A program made the position numbers and the translations under genes. A DNA stretch of 64,000 nt. Origin: Nitrosomonas halophila. Lineage in GTDB: Bacteria; Pseudomonadota; Gammaproteobacteria; Burkholderiales; Nitrosomonadaceae. Shown piece by piece: positions 33,107 through 47,852 of this stretch (positions within the stretch are counted from its first letter, which is position 1; every line of letters starts with the position of its first letter). The notes beneath the pieces were generated by a model. The model searched no databases. It saw only the letters and a program-made list of their open reading frames with translations, and was not told the DNA's origin. The DNA is taken from assembly GCF_900107165.1 (NCBI RefSeq), contig NZ_FNOY01000008.1:1-64000 (forward strand), read 5' to 3'.

Positions 33107-34227
33107 TGAAATTAACTATAACTGATAAAGACTTGCTGCTTAAACCCCTGCAAGTGGTAAGCGGTATTGTGGAGCGCAGGCATACGCTGCCCATTCTCTC
33201 TAATGTGTTGATTGAAATCGGCAACGGGAAACTGACCTATGTCACGACCGATTTGGAAATCGAAGCCGAAGCCGTTCGCTACAGTCCCGACTTTGAAAAC
33301 CAGGAAGTCCTGAGAACGACTGTTTCTGTCAGAAAATTTCTGGATATTCTGCGCGCATTACCTAGTGATACCTATGTTGAACTGACAAAGTCGGAAAACC
33401 GTCTGCAAATTGTTTCCGGTAAAAGCCGTTTCAATTTACAGCTGCTTCCCGCCGAGGATTTTCCGCGCATGCTCAAGGAAGACGAGCCCGACGGAATCAG
33501 CTACACCCTGACACAACAGGTTTTCAAAAAACATCTGCAACGCGTGCAGCATGCGATGGCGCAGCAGGATCTCCGTTATTATTTGAACGGGCTGCTATTG
33601 CTAATTGAACAAGACCGATTAACGATGGTTGCTACCGATACCCATCGTTTAGCGCTGACATTCATCCCTCTGGAGAACCCGTTTGATAACTCCGAGACTA
33701 TTGTCCCGCGCAAAACGGTCCTGGAATTGGCCAAACAGCTGGAAGACAGTGAAAAACCGGTAACAATCGAAGTATTTCCCAAAAAAATCTGCTTCCGCTT
33801 CTCGGATGCCATGCTGATATCCAAGGTCATCGCTGGAAAATTCATTGATTTCAGCCGTGCCCTGCCGGAAGACAGAACCTATCAGTTCAGTGTCAACCGG
33901 TTAAAATTGCTGCATGCATTGCAACGGATTGCAATTATCTCCAATACCAATGATTTATTTCGAAGCGTTCGCCTGAATATCGCAAATAACAAAATATCGA
34001 TCTCAGCCCAAAACAACGAACAGGAAGAAGCACAGGAAGAAGTCGAAATCAACTATGATCAGACAGCCATCGATGCCAGTTTCAATATCACCTATTTGAT
34101 TGAAGTGTTAAACAATCTGGATAGCGACAATATCAGCTGCTCATTTGAAAGTCTGCGAAGTGGTATATTGATCACCCTACCCGATGATGAACGGTTCAAG
34201 CATATTTTGATGCCGATGCGCGAGTAA
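33106..34227 (+). CDS. dnaN: DNA polymerase III beta subunit (sliding clamp)
   Basis: 373 residues, three clamp subdomains. Starts MKLTITDKDLLLKPLQVVSG with the conserved RRHTLPILSNVLIE, then QDLRYYLNGLLLLIEQDRL at the start of domain 2 and ATDTHRLALTFIPL. The C-terminus is typical (ILITLPDDERFKHILMPMRE, compared with the family VMPMRL ending). The clamp tethers the polymerase and partners at the fork. The start codon follows the AT-rich end of module B without a clear ribosome-binding site. Confidence 0.97.
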   Translation: MKLTITDKDLLLKPLQVVSGIVERRHTLPILSNVLIEIGNGKLTYVTTDLEIEAEAVRYSPDFENQEVLRTTVSVRKFLDILRALPSDTYVELTKSENRLQIVSGKSRFNLQLLPAEDFPRMLKEDEPDGISYTLTQQVFKKHLQRVQHAMAQQDLRYYLNGLLLLIEQDRLTMVATDTHRLALTFIPLENPFDNSETIVPRKTVLELAKQLEDSEKPVTIEVFPKKICFRFSDAMLISKVIAGKFIDFSRALPEDRTYQFSVNRLKLLHALQRIAIISNTNDLFRSVRLNIANNKISISAQNNEQEEAQEEVEINYDQTAIDASFNITYLIEVLNNLDSDNISCSFESLRSGILITLPDDERFKHILMPMRE

Positions 34228-34279
34228 TCAAATATATGCTGGTTAAAAACCGTTTCTCCACCATATTTTAATAAAGTGA

Positions 34280-36715
<2,436 letters not shown>

Positions 36716-36728
36716 GCAGCCACTGGCT

Positions 36729-36747
36729 GGTTCAGGTTTTCTGAACC
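36729..36747 (+). terminator. Hairpin after gyrB, weak terminator candidate
   Basis: GGTTCAG (36729-36735) and CTGAACC (36741-36747) form a perfect 7-bp stem with loop GTTTT, 14 bases after the gyrB stop. There is no T-run behind it, so rho-independent termination is doubtful. Confidence 0.35.
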
Positions 36748-36853
36748 GGTCAAGCACACCAGCATGGGCGTTCGTGGGACGTGGAACGATCGAAGAAATG
36801 GTTCTGTCACATGGAACGACGACGAATGTCAGTGTTAATTGCTTGTTTACCTG

Positions 36854-37324
36854 ATGGATATGCTTACCGAATCTACTAAACAAACAGATCGTACTCAAAT
36901 CAATATTCATGTACTGCAGTTGCATCACTCGCCGCTCATGCGCTGGTTGTACTTGAGTATTGGCATGAGTGCATTGGTGGCGGGAATATTGGGGATATTT
37001 CTGCCAATATTGCCCACTACCCCGTTTATTTTGCTGGCCGCTGCTTGCTTTGCGCGCAGCTCGGAGCGTTTTCACGATTTCCTGCTCAACCACCGCATCG
37101 CCGGGCCCATCATACGCGAATGGTGCGAGCATCGCAGCATGCCGCGCCAAGCCAAGCGCTGGGCGTATTTATTGATGTCCCTGTCCTTTGGCAGTTCCAT
37201 TCTGATTGTGCCTTCCTGGTGGCTCAAGGGTATGTTGCTATCGATTGCAATAGTATTGGCAATTTTGATCTGGCGTGTTCCCGTCAGGGATCAAGCCGCA
37301 AACCCTCAACAAAAAGTGCCATAA
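36854..37324 (+). CDS. DUF454 (YbaN-family) inner-membrane protein
   Basis: 156 residues from ATG 36854; the frame opens at a TTG (36839). The family core is WLYLSIGMSALVAGILGIFL followed by PILPTTPFILLAAACFARSS, then RFHDFLLNHRIAGPIIREW and a second hydrophobic region (MLLSIAIVLAILIWRVPV). YbaN/DUF454 proteins have 3-4 membrane segments and no assigned function. It precedes the Mrp antiporter operon by 44 bp on the same strand, so it may be part of that transcription unit. A role in ion homeostasis would be speculation. Confidence 0.85.
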   Translation: MDMLTESTKQTDRTQINIHVLQLHHSPLMRWLYLSIGMSALVAGILGIFLPILPTTPFILLAAACFARSSERFHDFLLNHRIAGPIIREWCEHRSMPRQAKRWAYLLMSLSFGSSILIVPSWWLKGMLLSIAIVLAILIWRVPVRDQAANPQQKVP

Positions 37325-37368
37325 TAACGGCCCCGTGAATGAAACAAGAACAATAAAATTGTAATCGT

Positions 37369-40175
<2,807 letters not shown>

Positions 40176-40176
<1 letters not shown>

Positions 40177-40505
40177 TGGAAGCGATTATCTCTCTCATAA
40201 TTGGGGTGCTGACCGCCTGCGGTGTGTATCTTTCTCTACGCGGGCGCACCTTCCCGGTCGTTTTGGGCCTGACACTACTTTCCTACGCAGCCAATTTGTT
40301 CCTGTTGGCCATGGGCAGGCTTACGATCGGTGCACCGCCAATCATCACCGAAACAGCTGATGGCTATGCCGATCCAATTCCACAAGCACTGGTTCTCACG
40401 GCGATCGTGATCAGCTTCGCCATGACGGCATTCGTGATCGTGCTGGCGCTCAAGACCTTCAAGGAAATGGGTAATGATCATGTCGATGGAATCCACAAAC
40501 CATGA
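40176..40505 (+). CDS. mrpC: Mrp antiporter subunit C
   Basis: 109 residues, three membrane segments, NuoK-like. Recognisable by LSLRGRTFPVVLGLTLLSYA (family: GRTFWRVVLGL.L...N.) and the C-terminal ADPIPQALVLTAIVISFAMT, which is characteristic of MnhC/MrpC. Overlaps mrpA by one base and mrpD by four, so translation is coupled. Confidence 0.93.
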
Positions 40506-42025
40506 CGACACATCTGGTCATTACTGCGGTTTTACTGCCATTGCTAACCGGCGTGGGGTTGCTATTGCTGCGCCAACAGCCTCCTTTTCTGCAACGGGCT
40601 GTGAGCATCGGTTCGGTATTTATTCAGGTTATTCTGGTATGCCAATTGCTCGCACTGGTCAATCAGGGCGATATTCTCACTTATTCTCTCGGTAATTGGG
40701 CCGCGCCGTTTGGAATTGTGCTGGTGGCCGATCGGCTGGCCATCTGGATGTTATTGATCACAGCGCTGATTGCGCTGTTTTCCCTGCTTTATGCCTTGCT
40801 CGATGTCGATAAGGCCGGCCGGCATTTCCATGTGCTGTTTCAATTGCAGTTGTTCGGCCTGAATGGCGCTTTTCTGACAGGAGATTTGTTTAACCTGTTC
40901 GTATTTTTCGAAATTCTGTTGATCGCTTCCTACAGTTTGTTGCTGCATGGCGGTGGACGATTGCGCACCAAGGCGGGTTTGCATTTCGTGGTGATCAATC
41001 TGGTCGGCTCAACCTTGTTCCTGTTCGCCGTCGGCATACTCTACGGCATCCTGGGAACACTCAACATGGCTGATTTGGCCCTCAAGGTGGCTGCCTTGCC
41101 GGCTGAACATGTGCCGTTGATCAAGGTGGCAGGTTTGTTGCTGTTTGGTGTATTCGCACTCAAGGCGGCACTGGTTCCGCTTTATTTATGGCTGCCGAAT
41201 GCCTATGCACAGACTTCGGCGCCGGTTGCGGCCTTGTTCGCGATCATGACCAAGGTCGGTGCTTACAGCATACTGCGCGTGTATTCGCTCATTTTTGGGG
41301 CCGAGGCAGGGTTGGCCGCTAACCTGATCGAACCATGGTTGCTGCCGCTGGCATTGCTGACACTGGTGATCGGGATGCTCGGAGTTGTTGCCAGCACAGG
41401 TTTACGTCAACAGACAGCTTATCTGGTGATCGCTTCGGTCGGCACCCTGTTGACTGCCATCGGCTTGAATACGCAGGCCGGTATTGTGGCAGGCTTGTAT
41501 TACTTGCCGCATTCCACGTTTGCCGCGGCCGCTTGCTTTTTGCTGGCGAATACCATCGCAGTCCGGCGGGGCGAGTTTATCGACCGTTTTGAATCCGGAC
41601 CGTCCCTCCCTCATGCGCGCTTGATAGGCGGATTGTTTTTCATGACAGCCGTTCTGCTGGCGGGATTACCGCCACTGTCCGGCTTTATCGGCAAATTCAT
41701 GATACTGAAGGCCGCCTTGGCGCATCCGCAGCTGGTCTGGATCATGGGGATCGTATTGACGACCAGTTTGCTTGCATTGATAGCGTTGGCCCGCAGCGGC
41801 AGCCTGCTGTTCTATAAAGTGCAGACGGTACGGGGCCAGGCGGAGTCTGCCGTACCTGTCCCGATCACGCGGGAAGTGTTGCCGATCGCTGGTTTATTGG
41901 CACTCTGTGTGGTGTTGGTGGTTTGGGCTGGACCGGTTACCGGATTTCTCCAGCTGACCGCCGAGCAATTGCTGGAGCCGTCTTTCTACATACAGGCGGT
42001 CATGACTCTGGAGAAAACACCCTGA
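40502..42025 (+). CDS. mrpD: Mrp antiporter subunit D
   Basis: 507 residues, NuoN/NuoM-like, about 14 membrane segments. Family motifs include GDLFNLFVFFEILLIASYSL, the charged helix LFGVFALKAALVPLYLWLP with its Lys, PNAYAQTSAPVAALFAIMTK and LPPLSGFIGKFMILKAAL. Together with MrpA it carries the proton-conducting parts of the complex. Overlaps mrpC by four bases and mrpE by one. Confidence 0.95.
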   Translation: MTTHLVITAVLLPLLTGVGLLLLRQQPPFLQRAVSIGSVFIQVILVCQLLALVNQGDILTYSLGNWAAPFGIVLVADRLAIWMLLITALIALFSLLYALLDVDKAGRHFHVLFQLQLFGLNGAFLTGDLFNLFVFFEILLIASYSLLLHGGGRLRTKAGLHFVVINLVGSTLFLFAVGILYGILGTLNMADLALKVAALPAEHVPLIKVAGLLLFGVFALKAALVPLYLWLPNAYAQTSAPVAALFAIMTKVGAYSILRVYSLIFGAEAGLAANLIEPWLLPLALLTLVIGMLGVVASTGLRQQTAYLVIASVGTLLTAIGLNTQAGIVAGLYYLPHSTFAAAACFLLANTIAVRRGEFIDRFESGPSLPHARLIGGLFFMTAVLLAGLPPLSGFIGKFMILKAALAHPQLVWIMGIVLTTSLLALIALARSGSLLFYKVQTVRGQAESAVPVPITREVLPIAGLLALCVVLVVWAGPVTGFLQLTAEQLLEPSFYIQAVMTLEKTP

Positions 42026-42516
42026 TGCGACGCTTATTGCCCCATCCCTTGCTGACACCGGTTTTGACCCTGATCTGGTTATTGCTGGTCAATAGCCTGG
42101 AAGCCGGTCAAATCGTACTCGGCCTGTTTCTTGGCTGGGTATTGCCGGTGCTGACGCTGCAGTTCTGGCCGGAACAGGTGCGGATATACAAACCAATGCT
42201 GCTGATGCGTTTCCTGGGTATTTTCCTGCTGGATATCGTGCTGGCGAACTTCACCGTTGCGCGTTTGATTTTGGGCAGGCCGGAGCGGCTGCAACCGGTG
42301 TTTGTCAATGTTCCGTTGGATGTCAAATCCGATCTGGCAATCAGTTTTCTGGCCAATGTCATTTCCTTGACGCCCGGCACGGTCTCGTCCCGCGTTTCTC
42401 CCGATCATCGCTACCTGCTCGTGCATGCGCTGAATGAGACCGATACCGAAGCGCTGGTGGCAACGATCAAATCACGTTATGAAGCCCCGTTGAAGGAGAT
42501 ATTTGAACCATGTTGA
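42025..42516 (+). CDS. mrpE: Mrp antiporter subunit E
   Basis: 163 residues from ATG 42025, which overlaps the mrpD TGA. The frame upstream continues into mrpD and is not coding for this protein. Two or three N-terminal membrane helices are followed by a soluble part with VFVNVPLDVKSDLAISFLAN and ISLTPGTVSSRVSPDHRYLL, the most conserved segment of the MnhE/MrpE family (TPGT). Needed for activity or stability of the complex in characterised systems. Confidence 0.92.
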   Translation: MRRLLPHPLLTPVLTLIWLLLVNSLEAGQIVLGLFLGWVLPVLTLQFWPEQVRIYKPMLLMRFLGIFLLDIVLANFTVARLILGRPERLQPVFVNVPLDVKSDLAISFLANVISLTPGTVSSRVSPDHRYLLVHALNETDTEALVATIKSRYEAPLKEIFEPC

Positions 42517-42779
42517 ATATAGCCGTGGTGATTGCACTCACCCTGGTGAGCGCGGCAGTGGCGCTCAGTTTCTGGCGACTGCTGCGTGGCCCGAGTCTGC
42601 CCGATCGTATTCTGGCGCTGGATACGCTGTATGTGAATACCATCGCCTTGCTGATCCTGCTCGGGATACATTTGACCAGTCCATTATATTTTGAAGCGGC
42701 GCTGCTGATCGCCGTCATGGGTTTTGTCGGCACGGTGGCGGCCTGCAAATATTTGCTGCGCGGCGACATCATAGAATAA
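42510..42779 (+). CDS. mrpF: Mrp antiporter subunit F
   Basis: 89 residues, three membrane segments. LLRGPSLPDRILALDTLYVN carries the conserved GPS..DR..ALD motif of MnhF/MrpF, followed by GFVGTVAACKYLLRG. In some studied homologues the F subunit also transports bile salts. Overlaps mrpE by seven bases. Confidence 0.92.
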   Translation: MLNIAVVIALTLVSAAVALSFWRLLRGPSLPDRILALDTLYVNTIALLILLGIHLTSPLYFEAALLIAVMGFVGTVAACKYLLRGDIIE

Positions 42780-42782
42780 GCC

Positions 42783-43142
42783 ATGCTGGAATTTCTTATT
42801 TCACTGCTGATTGTGACGGGTGCTGTGTTCGCCTTTATCGGTTCCCTGGGTCTGGCCCGTCTCAAGGATTTCTACACCCGCTTGCATGGTCCGACCAAAG
42901 CAACCACCTTAGGGGTGGGCTGCTTGTTGATCGCATCGGCCTTGCATTTCAGCATCATCGAACAAAGCGCCAGTTTGCACGAAGTGTTGGTGACTTTGTT
43001 TTTGTTCATGACGGCTCCTGTAAGTGCTCATATGCTGGCCAAGGCGGCGCTTCATCTCGGGCTGAAATCGCTGGCGAAACTGCCCGATGCAACAATGGCC
43101 AACCGTTCCATGTCGCCCAGACACAAGCAAACCAGGCAATAG
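42783..43142 (+). CDS. mrpG: Mrp antiporter subunit G
   Basis: 119 residues, three membrane segments. FIGSLGLARLKDFYTRLHGP and TKATTLGVGCLL is the conserved MnhG/MrpG pattern (GLLRLPDFYTRLHA.TKA.TLG), followed by FLFMTAPVSAHMLAKAALH. Last gene of the operon. No terminator is evident before the pseudouridine synthase gene, which begins 12 bp later and may be read through. Confidence 0.93.
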   Translation: MLEFLISLLIVTGAVFAFIGSLGLARLKDFYTRLHGPTKATTLGVGCLLIASALHFSIIEQSASLHEVLVTLFLFMTAPVSAHMLAKAALHLGLKSLAKLPDATMANRSMSPRHKQTRQ

Positions 43143-43154
43143 CCAGATCCAGAC

Positions 43155-43889
43155 GTGGAAAAAGTTCGCTTGTCCAAGCTGATGGCTAGCAAAGGATTGT
43201 GTTCGCGCCGTGAAGCGGATCGTTATATCGAACAAGGCTGGGTTTGCGTGGATGGCCAGCCGGTGAGCGAGCTCGGCATCAAGATCTACCCTTCGCAAAC
43301 GATTACCCTTAATCATGCTGCAATGACCAGGCAAAACCAGCTGGTCACCATTTTACTCAACAAACCCATAGGCTATGTATCGGGACAGCCGGAACCGGGT
43401 TACCGGCCGGCTGCCGGTCTCATCAGTGCCGCATCGCGTTATCATCTCGACCGCTCTCCACTCCGCTTCAGTCTGCAGCATCTCAAGCACCTGGCGCCGG
43501 CCGGGCGGCTGGATATCGATTCGCAAGGCTTGCTGGTATTGACTCAGGATGGCCGAATCGCCCGCCAATTGATCGGCGAGCATTCCCAGATCGAAAAGGA
43601 ATATCTGGTAAGAGTGGCCGGTAACCTTACCGTGGAAGGCTTGGCCTTGCTCAATCATGGTTTACAGCTCGACGGCCGGCCGCTCAAGCCAGCAAAGGTC
43701 AGCCGCTTGAACCGCGATCAATTACAGTTTGTGTTGCGGGAGGGTAAGAAACGCCAGATCCGGCGCATGTGCGAGCTGGTGGGTTTGCAGGTGACCGGAC
43801 TCAAGCGGGTTCGTATCGGCCGCATCAGATTGGCCGATTTGCCCCAAGGCAAATGGCGTTATTTGGGCCAGGAGGAATCGTTCACGTGA
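43155..43889 (+). CDS. RsuA/RluF-family rRNA pseudouridine synthase
   Basis: 244 residues. An N-terminal S4 RNA-binding domain (about 4-50: [20 protein letters not shown]) precedes the catalytic domain with [18 protein letters not shown] (catalytic Asp near 120), [11 protein letters not shown] and the C-terminal [20 protein letters not shown]. The pattern fits RluF (23S U2604) or RluE/RsuA-like enzymes, which share these motifs, so I do not fix the target. Unusually it sits right behind the Mrp operon; a promoter of its own is not obvious. Confidence 0.88.
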   Translation: MEKVRLSKLMASKGLCSRREADRYIEQGWVCVDGQPVSELGIKIYPSQTITLNHAAMTRQNQLVTILLNKPIGYVSGQPEPGYRPAAGLISAASRYHLDRSPLRFSLQHLKHLAPAGRLDIDSQGLLVLTQDGRIARQLIGEHSQIEKEYLVRVAGNLTVEGLALLNHGLQLDGRPLKPAKVSRLNRDQLQFVLREGKKRQIRRMCELVGLQVTGLKRVRIGRIRLADLPQGKWRYLGQEESFT

Positions 43890-43988
43890 TTTATCAGTAT
43901 TGCCTTGGCTGGCGCGTCTATGCGAGGCTGGTGGATGCGATAGGTGCGGTCACTTTGAAGTATACGGGCTGATTGTGAGCTATATGTC

Positions 43989-45071
43989 ATGAGCCAGGCA
44001 TTTGCCGGCAGATTGATTAGGTGGCAGCTTGAGCATGGTCGGCATGGGCTGCCCTGGCAGGGCACCAGCGATCCTTATGCGATCTGGGTATCGGAAGTGA
44101 TGTTGCAACAAACGCAAGTGTTGACAGTCATTCCTTATTATCAGCAGTTTATGCGAGCGTTTCCGGATGTGTCATCTTTGGCCCAGGCGCCACTTGAGAG
44201 AGTGCTCGCCTTGTGGAGTGGTCTGGGCTATTACTCGCGCGCGCGTCACTTGCACCGCTCTGCCCAGCTGCTGTTGGAAGACTATGGTGGTGAGTTTCCC
44301 CATGACAGGACAGTGCTGCAACGGCTGCCGGGGATAGGCCGTTCGACTGCGGCGGCGATTGCCGCATTTGCATTTGGTGAGTGTTGCACTATTCTTGATG
44401 GCAATGTCAAGCGGATACTCGCGCGTTATTTTGGCATTCGCGGCTATCCGGGGGAACGCGCGATCGAGGCGCAGCTATGGCAAACGGCGGAGCGCCTGTT
44501 GCCGCAGGGGCCTGATAGCAAAACGATGGCGAGCTATACCCAGGCGCTCATGGACTTGGGTGCGCTGGTATGCACGCGCGCCCGGCCGCGTTGTCAACTT
44601 TGCCCATTGCAATCCGATTGCGTTGCTTACAGGCATGATCAGACTGCGGTGTTGCCAACGCCCAAACCCAGAAAGTCGTTGCCTGTCAAGGCAGCTGCGC
44701 ATTTGATTGTCATCGACCACAACCGGATTTTTCTTGAAAAGCGGCCGCCATCTGGTATTTGGGGGGGGTTATGGTGCTTTCCTGAATTGGCAGTCGATCA
44801 GGACAGCATCGATTATTGTGCGCGCAATATCAATTTGCGTGTGTCGAAAGTTACCGAGCTGCCGTGTTTGAATCATGGTTTTACGCATTTTAAACTGTGC
44901 ATTTATCCCCAGCTTCTGCGGCTGGTTATGCCCGGGCCGTCATGCGCAGCGCCCGATCGAACCTGGGTGACGATTGAAGAGGCAAGGGAGCTCGCTATCC
45001 CTGTGCCTGTCAAAAAACTATTGTCCATCACCGAAACAGTATTTCAATCTTGCAATCATGTCTCACAGTAG
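43989..45071 (+). CDS. mutY: A/G-specific adenine DNA glycosylase
   Basis: 360 residues. Removes adenine mispaired with 8-oxoguanine. Motifs: PYAIWVSEVMLQQTQVLTVI, the helix-hairpin-helix LPGIGRSTAAAIAAFAFGE followed by the catalytic Asp in TILDGNVKRILARYF, and the 4Fe-4S cluster ligands in Cys-X6-Cys-X2-Cys-X5-Cys (CTRARPRCQLCPLQSDC). A C-terminal NUDIX-like domain (about 230-350, GIWGGLWCFPEL) recognises 8-oxoG. The stop overlaps the following cyclo-ligase gene by 14 bp. Confidence 0.96.
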   Translation: MSQAFAGRLIRWQLEHGRHGLPWQGTSDPYAIWVSEVMLQQTQVLTVIPYYQQFMRAFPDVSSLAQAPLERVLALWSGLGYYSRARHLHRSAQLLLEDYGGEFPHDRTVLQRLPGIGRSTAAAIAAFAFGECCTILDGNVKRILARYFGIRGYPGERAIEAQLWQTAERLLPQGPDSKTMASYTQALMDLGALVCTRARPRCQLCPLQSDCVAYRHDQTAVLPTPKPRKSLPVKAAAHLIVIDHNRIFLEKRPPSGIWGGLWCFPELAVDQDSIDYCARNINLRVSKVTELPCLNHGFTHFKLCIYPQLLRLVMPGPSCAAPDRTWVTIEEARELAIPVPVKKLLSITETVFQSCNHVSQ

Positions 45072-45693
45072 CGCGCATCAGGATTGGAAGCAGCAGCAGC
45101 GTATACGCTTGCGCCAATTGCGCCGGCAGATAACGGAGGCACAACGCAGCCGCTGGAGTGCATCCATCACGAATGCGCTCACACAAGGTTTCCCGATGCT
45201 GGCTCGCCAGCGAATAGGTTTTTATTGGCCGCATAAAGGTGAATATGACCCTTTGCCCGCCATGTACTTTTTTAGAATTCAAGGCGCCCAGCTCGCCCTG
45301 CCGGAAGTCGTTGCAAAATGTCAACCGCTCAGGTTCATCGAATGGTGGCCCGGGGCACCCATGAAAAAGGATGCGTATGGTATACCAGTGCCCGACAATA
45401 CCGATGAAATAGCAATAAATGCCGTGATTATTCCGATTCTTGGATTTGACGGACAGGGCTATCGGCTCGGCTATGGCAGTGGTTATTTCGATCGCACGCT
45501 GGCCGCCATGAATCCACGCCCACTGAGTATTGGAGTGGCGTTTGAGATTCTCAGGTTACCGACCATACATCCGCAACAATACGATATTGCAATGGATTAT
45601 GTTGTAACCGAGCAGTCTATTTTTTACCGTGCCGACCATGGCCTGCAGCCGCTATCGATAACGGATTGTGCGCTCAGAAATGCCGCAAGGTAA
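45058..45693 (+). CDS. 5-formyltetrahydrofolate cyclo-ligase
   Basis: 211 residues from ATG 45058; the frame opens earlier (44974) but that would add mutY-overlapping residues of no family character. Converts 5-formyl-THF to 5,10-methenyl-THF with ATP. Motifs are RRQITEAQRSRWSASITNAL at the N-terminus, IGFYWPHKGEYDPLP, and the hallmark GFDGQGYRLGYGSGYFDRTL near the C-terminus. The E. coli equivalent is YgfA. Translationally coupled to mutY by overlap, and convergent with ubiX 52 bp later. Confidence 0.93.
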   Translation: MSHSSAHQDWKQQQRIRLRQLRRQITEAQRSRWSASITNALTQGFPMLARQRIGFYWPHKGEYDPLPAMYFFRIQGAQLALPEVVAKCQPLRFIEWWPGAPMKKDAYGIPVPDNTDEIAINAVIIPILGFDGQGYRLGYGSGYFDRTLAAMNPRPLSIGVAFEILRLPTIHPQQYDIAMDYVVTEQSIFYRADHGLQPLSITDCALRNAAR

Positions 45694-45745
45694 ACCATGC
45701 TCTCCACAACCAGCAGGGGATGCAAACCGGTAAAGACAAATGCCG

Positions 45746-46363
45746 CTATTCAGGGTCACCCCAGCGCGGCATCAAGTGATGTACAACGCCAAGATGATCG
45801 AGTATGCGCGCGACAACGAAATCGACGATATCCTGAATGGTCTGGGGATGATAATAAAACCCGGGATTGGGAGGGAGAATGACTGCACCGCACTGCGCCA
45901 GTTTCAACATGTTTTCCAGATGAATGATGGAAAAGGGCATTTCGCGGGGTACTATAACCAGCTTGCGCTGTTCTTTTAGCATCACGTCGGCAGCGCGTTC
46001 GATCAGCTTTTGGCTTTGGCCGGTTGCCACTGCCGACAAAGTGCCCATGGTACAGGGACAGATCACCATCGCATCGGCTGGATTGGAGCCGGATGCAACC
46101 GGCGCAAACCATTCTTCCCGGCCAAATACCTTGAGCAGTCCTGGTTCAGCCTTGAAATATCCGGTCAAAAATGCTTCGGCTTCTTTCGGGCGGGAGGACA
46201 GTGTCAGCCCCATTTCTTGTTGCGCGACGATTTGGGCGGCCTGTGAATATAGCAAATAGATCCTGTGCCGCAGTTGCAGCAAAATTTCCAGTAAGCGGAT
46301 GCCATAGGGCATGCCGGATGCGCCCGTTAAGGCGACGGTGATAATTTTTTCTGGATGGCTCAT
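45746..46363 (-). CDS. ubiX: Flavin prenyltransferase UbiX
   Basis: 205 residues. Makes prenylated FMN, the cofactor of the ubiquinone decarboxylase UbiD. Motifs: ITVALTGASGMPYGIRLLEI (phosphate and FMN site), PVASGSNPADAMVICPCTMG followed by TLSAVATGQSQKLIERAADV, and REMPFSIIHLENMLKLAQCG. Length and motif order are standard. It follows hprK by 63 bp on the same strand and may be the last gene of that operon. UbiD is not in the window. Confidence 0.95.
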   Translation of the reverse strand: MSHPEKIITVALTGASGMPYGIRLLEILLQLRHRIYLLYSQAAQIVAQQEMGLTLSSRPKEAEAFLTGYFKAEPGLLKVFGREEWFAPVASGSNPADAMVICPCTMGTLSAVATGQSQKLIERAADVMLKEQRKLVIVPREMPFSIIHLENMLKLAQCGAVILPPNPGFYYHPQTIQDIVDFVVARILDHLGVVHHLMPRWGDPE

Positions 46364-46426
46364 GGCTCAGTGGGTGGAAGGACGGTCCATACTGGAACAA
46401 GCTGCCAGTTGTAAAGGTTATAGCCC

Positions 46427-47395
46427 TTAATCTTTGGGGTCATCAAAATGTTCGGCCACATTTCCGGCCATTTCCAGTTCATGCCGGCGCACGAATTCCT
46501 GAGTGCTGTCGATTCCTCGCAGCTGCAAAATATAGTTGCGGACAGCGGCCTCGACCAGTACCGCCAGATTGCGGCCGGCTGCTACCGGAATGGTGACCTT
46601 GCGGATGCGGACATTTAGGATTTCCTCATCGAGGTTGCTCAAAGGCAGGCGCTCAAAGGTGTTGACAAGATCGCCAGCTGTTTTTTCCAGGTGCACGATC
46701 AGTTTCATGTTCTTGCGGCGGCGAACTGCGGTTTCACCGAAAATGGTCCGGATATTCAACATTCCCAGGCCGCGTACTTCAATATAATCTCGAAGCAGTG
46801 GCGGGCAATAGCCTTCGAGCGTTTCCGGACCGATCCGGTGCAATTCAACGACATCATCCGCGACCAGCCCATGTCCGCGACTGATCAGTTCCAAAGCTAA
46901 CTCGCTTTTGCCGACTCCGCTCTCTCCAGTGATCATGACACCCATCCCGAGTACATCCAGAAATACCCCATGCCGGCTGATAACCGGTGCCAGAACTCTT
47001 GCAAGATAGGAATGCAGGATCCAGATAACTTCCGTGCTTTTACTGCTGGAATGAATCAGCGGTGTGCGGGTGTGGTGTGCGAACGTTGCGACCCTGTCCG
47101 GCACAGGCGCATCATCGGCCACGATCAGGCAACTCAGATCGCTGTTCACCAAGCGTTGCAGTGCTTTTTCGAGGGAAGGGGAATCAAGCTGATTGAGATC
47201 ATTGATTGAAGCACGACTGAGCACTTGTACCCAGTTGGGATGAATCAAGTTGAAATGGCCGATCAAGCCCTGGGGAGATGCGGCGATGAGATGGTCATCG
47301 ATGATTTTATGGACGGCACCAGGGGGTGTATGCCACTGCAGACCGAGTTTCTCCTCATTATCCTCGAACAGTTGGGCAACGTTAACTTGAGACAT
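46427..47395 (-). CDS. hprK: HPr kinase/phosphorylase
   Basis: 322 residues from ATG 47395 (MSQVNVAQLFEDNEEKLGLQ); upstream codons of the frame lie inside ptsN. Walker A MITGESGVGKSELALELI, followed by GHGLVADDVVELHRI, then YIEVRGLGMLNIRTIFGETA, which is the HprK signature. In proteobacteria it phosphorylates Ser of HPr within a regulatory, non-transporting PTS branch. It overlaps ptsN by 14 bp. The frequent downstream partner rapZ is absent; ubiX takes its place. Confidence 0.94.
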   Translation of the reverse strand: MSQVNVAQLFEDNEEKLGLQWHTPPGAVHKIIDDHLIAASPQGLIGHFNLIHPNWVQVLSRASINDLNQLDSPSLEKALQRLVNSDLSCLIVADDAPVPDRVATFAHHTRTPLIHSSSKSTEVIWILHSYLARVLAPVISRHGVFLDVLGMGVMITGESGVGKSELALELISRGHGLVADDVVELHRIGPETLEGYCPPLLRDYIEVRGLGMLNIRTIFGETAVRRRKNMKLIVHLEKTAGDLVNTFERLPLSNLDEEILNVRIRKVTIPVAAGRNLAVLVEAAVRNYILQLRGIDSTQEFVRRHELEMAGNVAEHFDDPKD

Positions 47396-47852
47396 GTTCG
47401 GGCGCCCAGTCAGAGATGAGCTGATGAATCTCTTTAGCATCCCTGCTATGCAGTAATCTTTCGCGAAAGTTTTTATTGCTGAACATTTGCGCCAGTTCGC
47501 TCAGGATGAGCAGGTGCTGATCCGTTGCCTTCTCAGGTACCAGCAGGATGCAGGCGATATTGACCGGCAGGCCGTCTGGCGCATCAAACGGGATGGCTTC
47601 CTTCATTCTGACCAGTGCTACGGCTGCTTCGCGTAGTCCCTTAATTCTGCCATGAGGAATGGCGACACCTTGCCCAAGTCCGGTCGATCCGAGTTTTTCA
47701 CGCGCGAACAAGCTGTCGAAAACCTGGCTGCGTGCTACATGTAAGGTGTTTTCAAACAATAAGCCGGCTTGTTCAAACACGCGTTTTTTACTGGCTACAT
47801 CCAGATCAACGATGACGTTGGATTCCGGCAATAATTGGGAAATGAGATTCAT
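47382..47852 (-). CDS. ptsN: PTS nitrogen-regulatory IIA protein
   Basis: 156 residues. EIIA-Ntr fold with the phosphorylated His in GLGQGVAIPHGRIKGL and the C-terminal KATDQHLLILSELAQMF. It carries phosphate from NPr/HPr and regulates targets such as K+ transport rather than sugar uptake. The location between hpf and hprK, downstream of rpoN, is conserved in beta- and gammaproteobacteria. Ribosome-binding context is not strong. The 224 bp between it and hpf holds no gene that I can support. Confidence 0.94.
   Translation of the reverse strand: MNLISQLLPESNVIVDLDVASKKRVFEQAGLLFENTLHVARSQVFDSLFAREKLGSTGLGQGVAIPHGRIKGLREAAVALVRMKEAIPFDAPDGLPVNIACILLVPEKATDQHLLILSELAQMFSNKNFRERLLHSRDAKEIHQLISDWAPEHVSS

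Noticed and set aside
36729-36747. Strong terminator after gyrB
   Set aside because: The stem is only 7 bp and has no T-run, so it is listed at low confidence only and not used to define the transcription unit.
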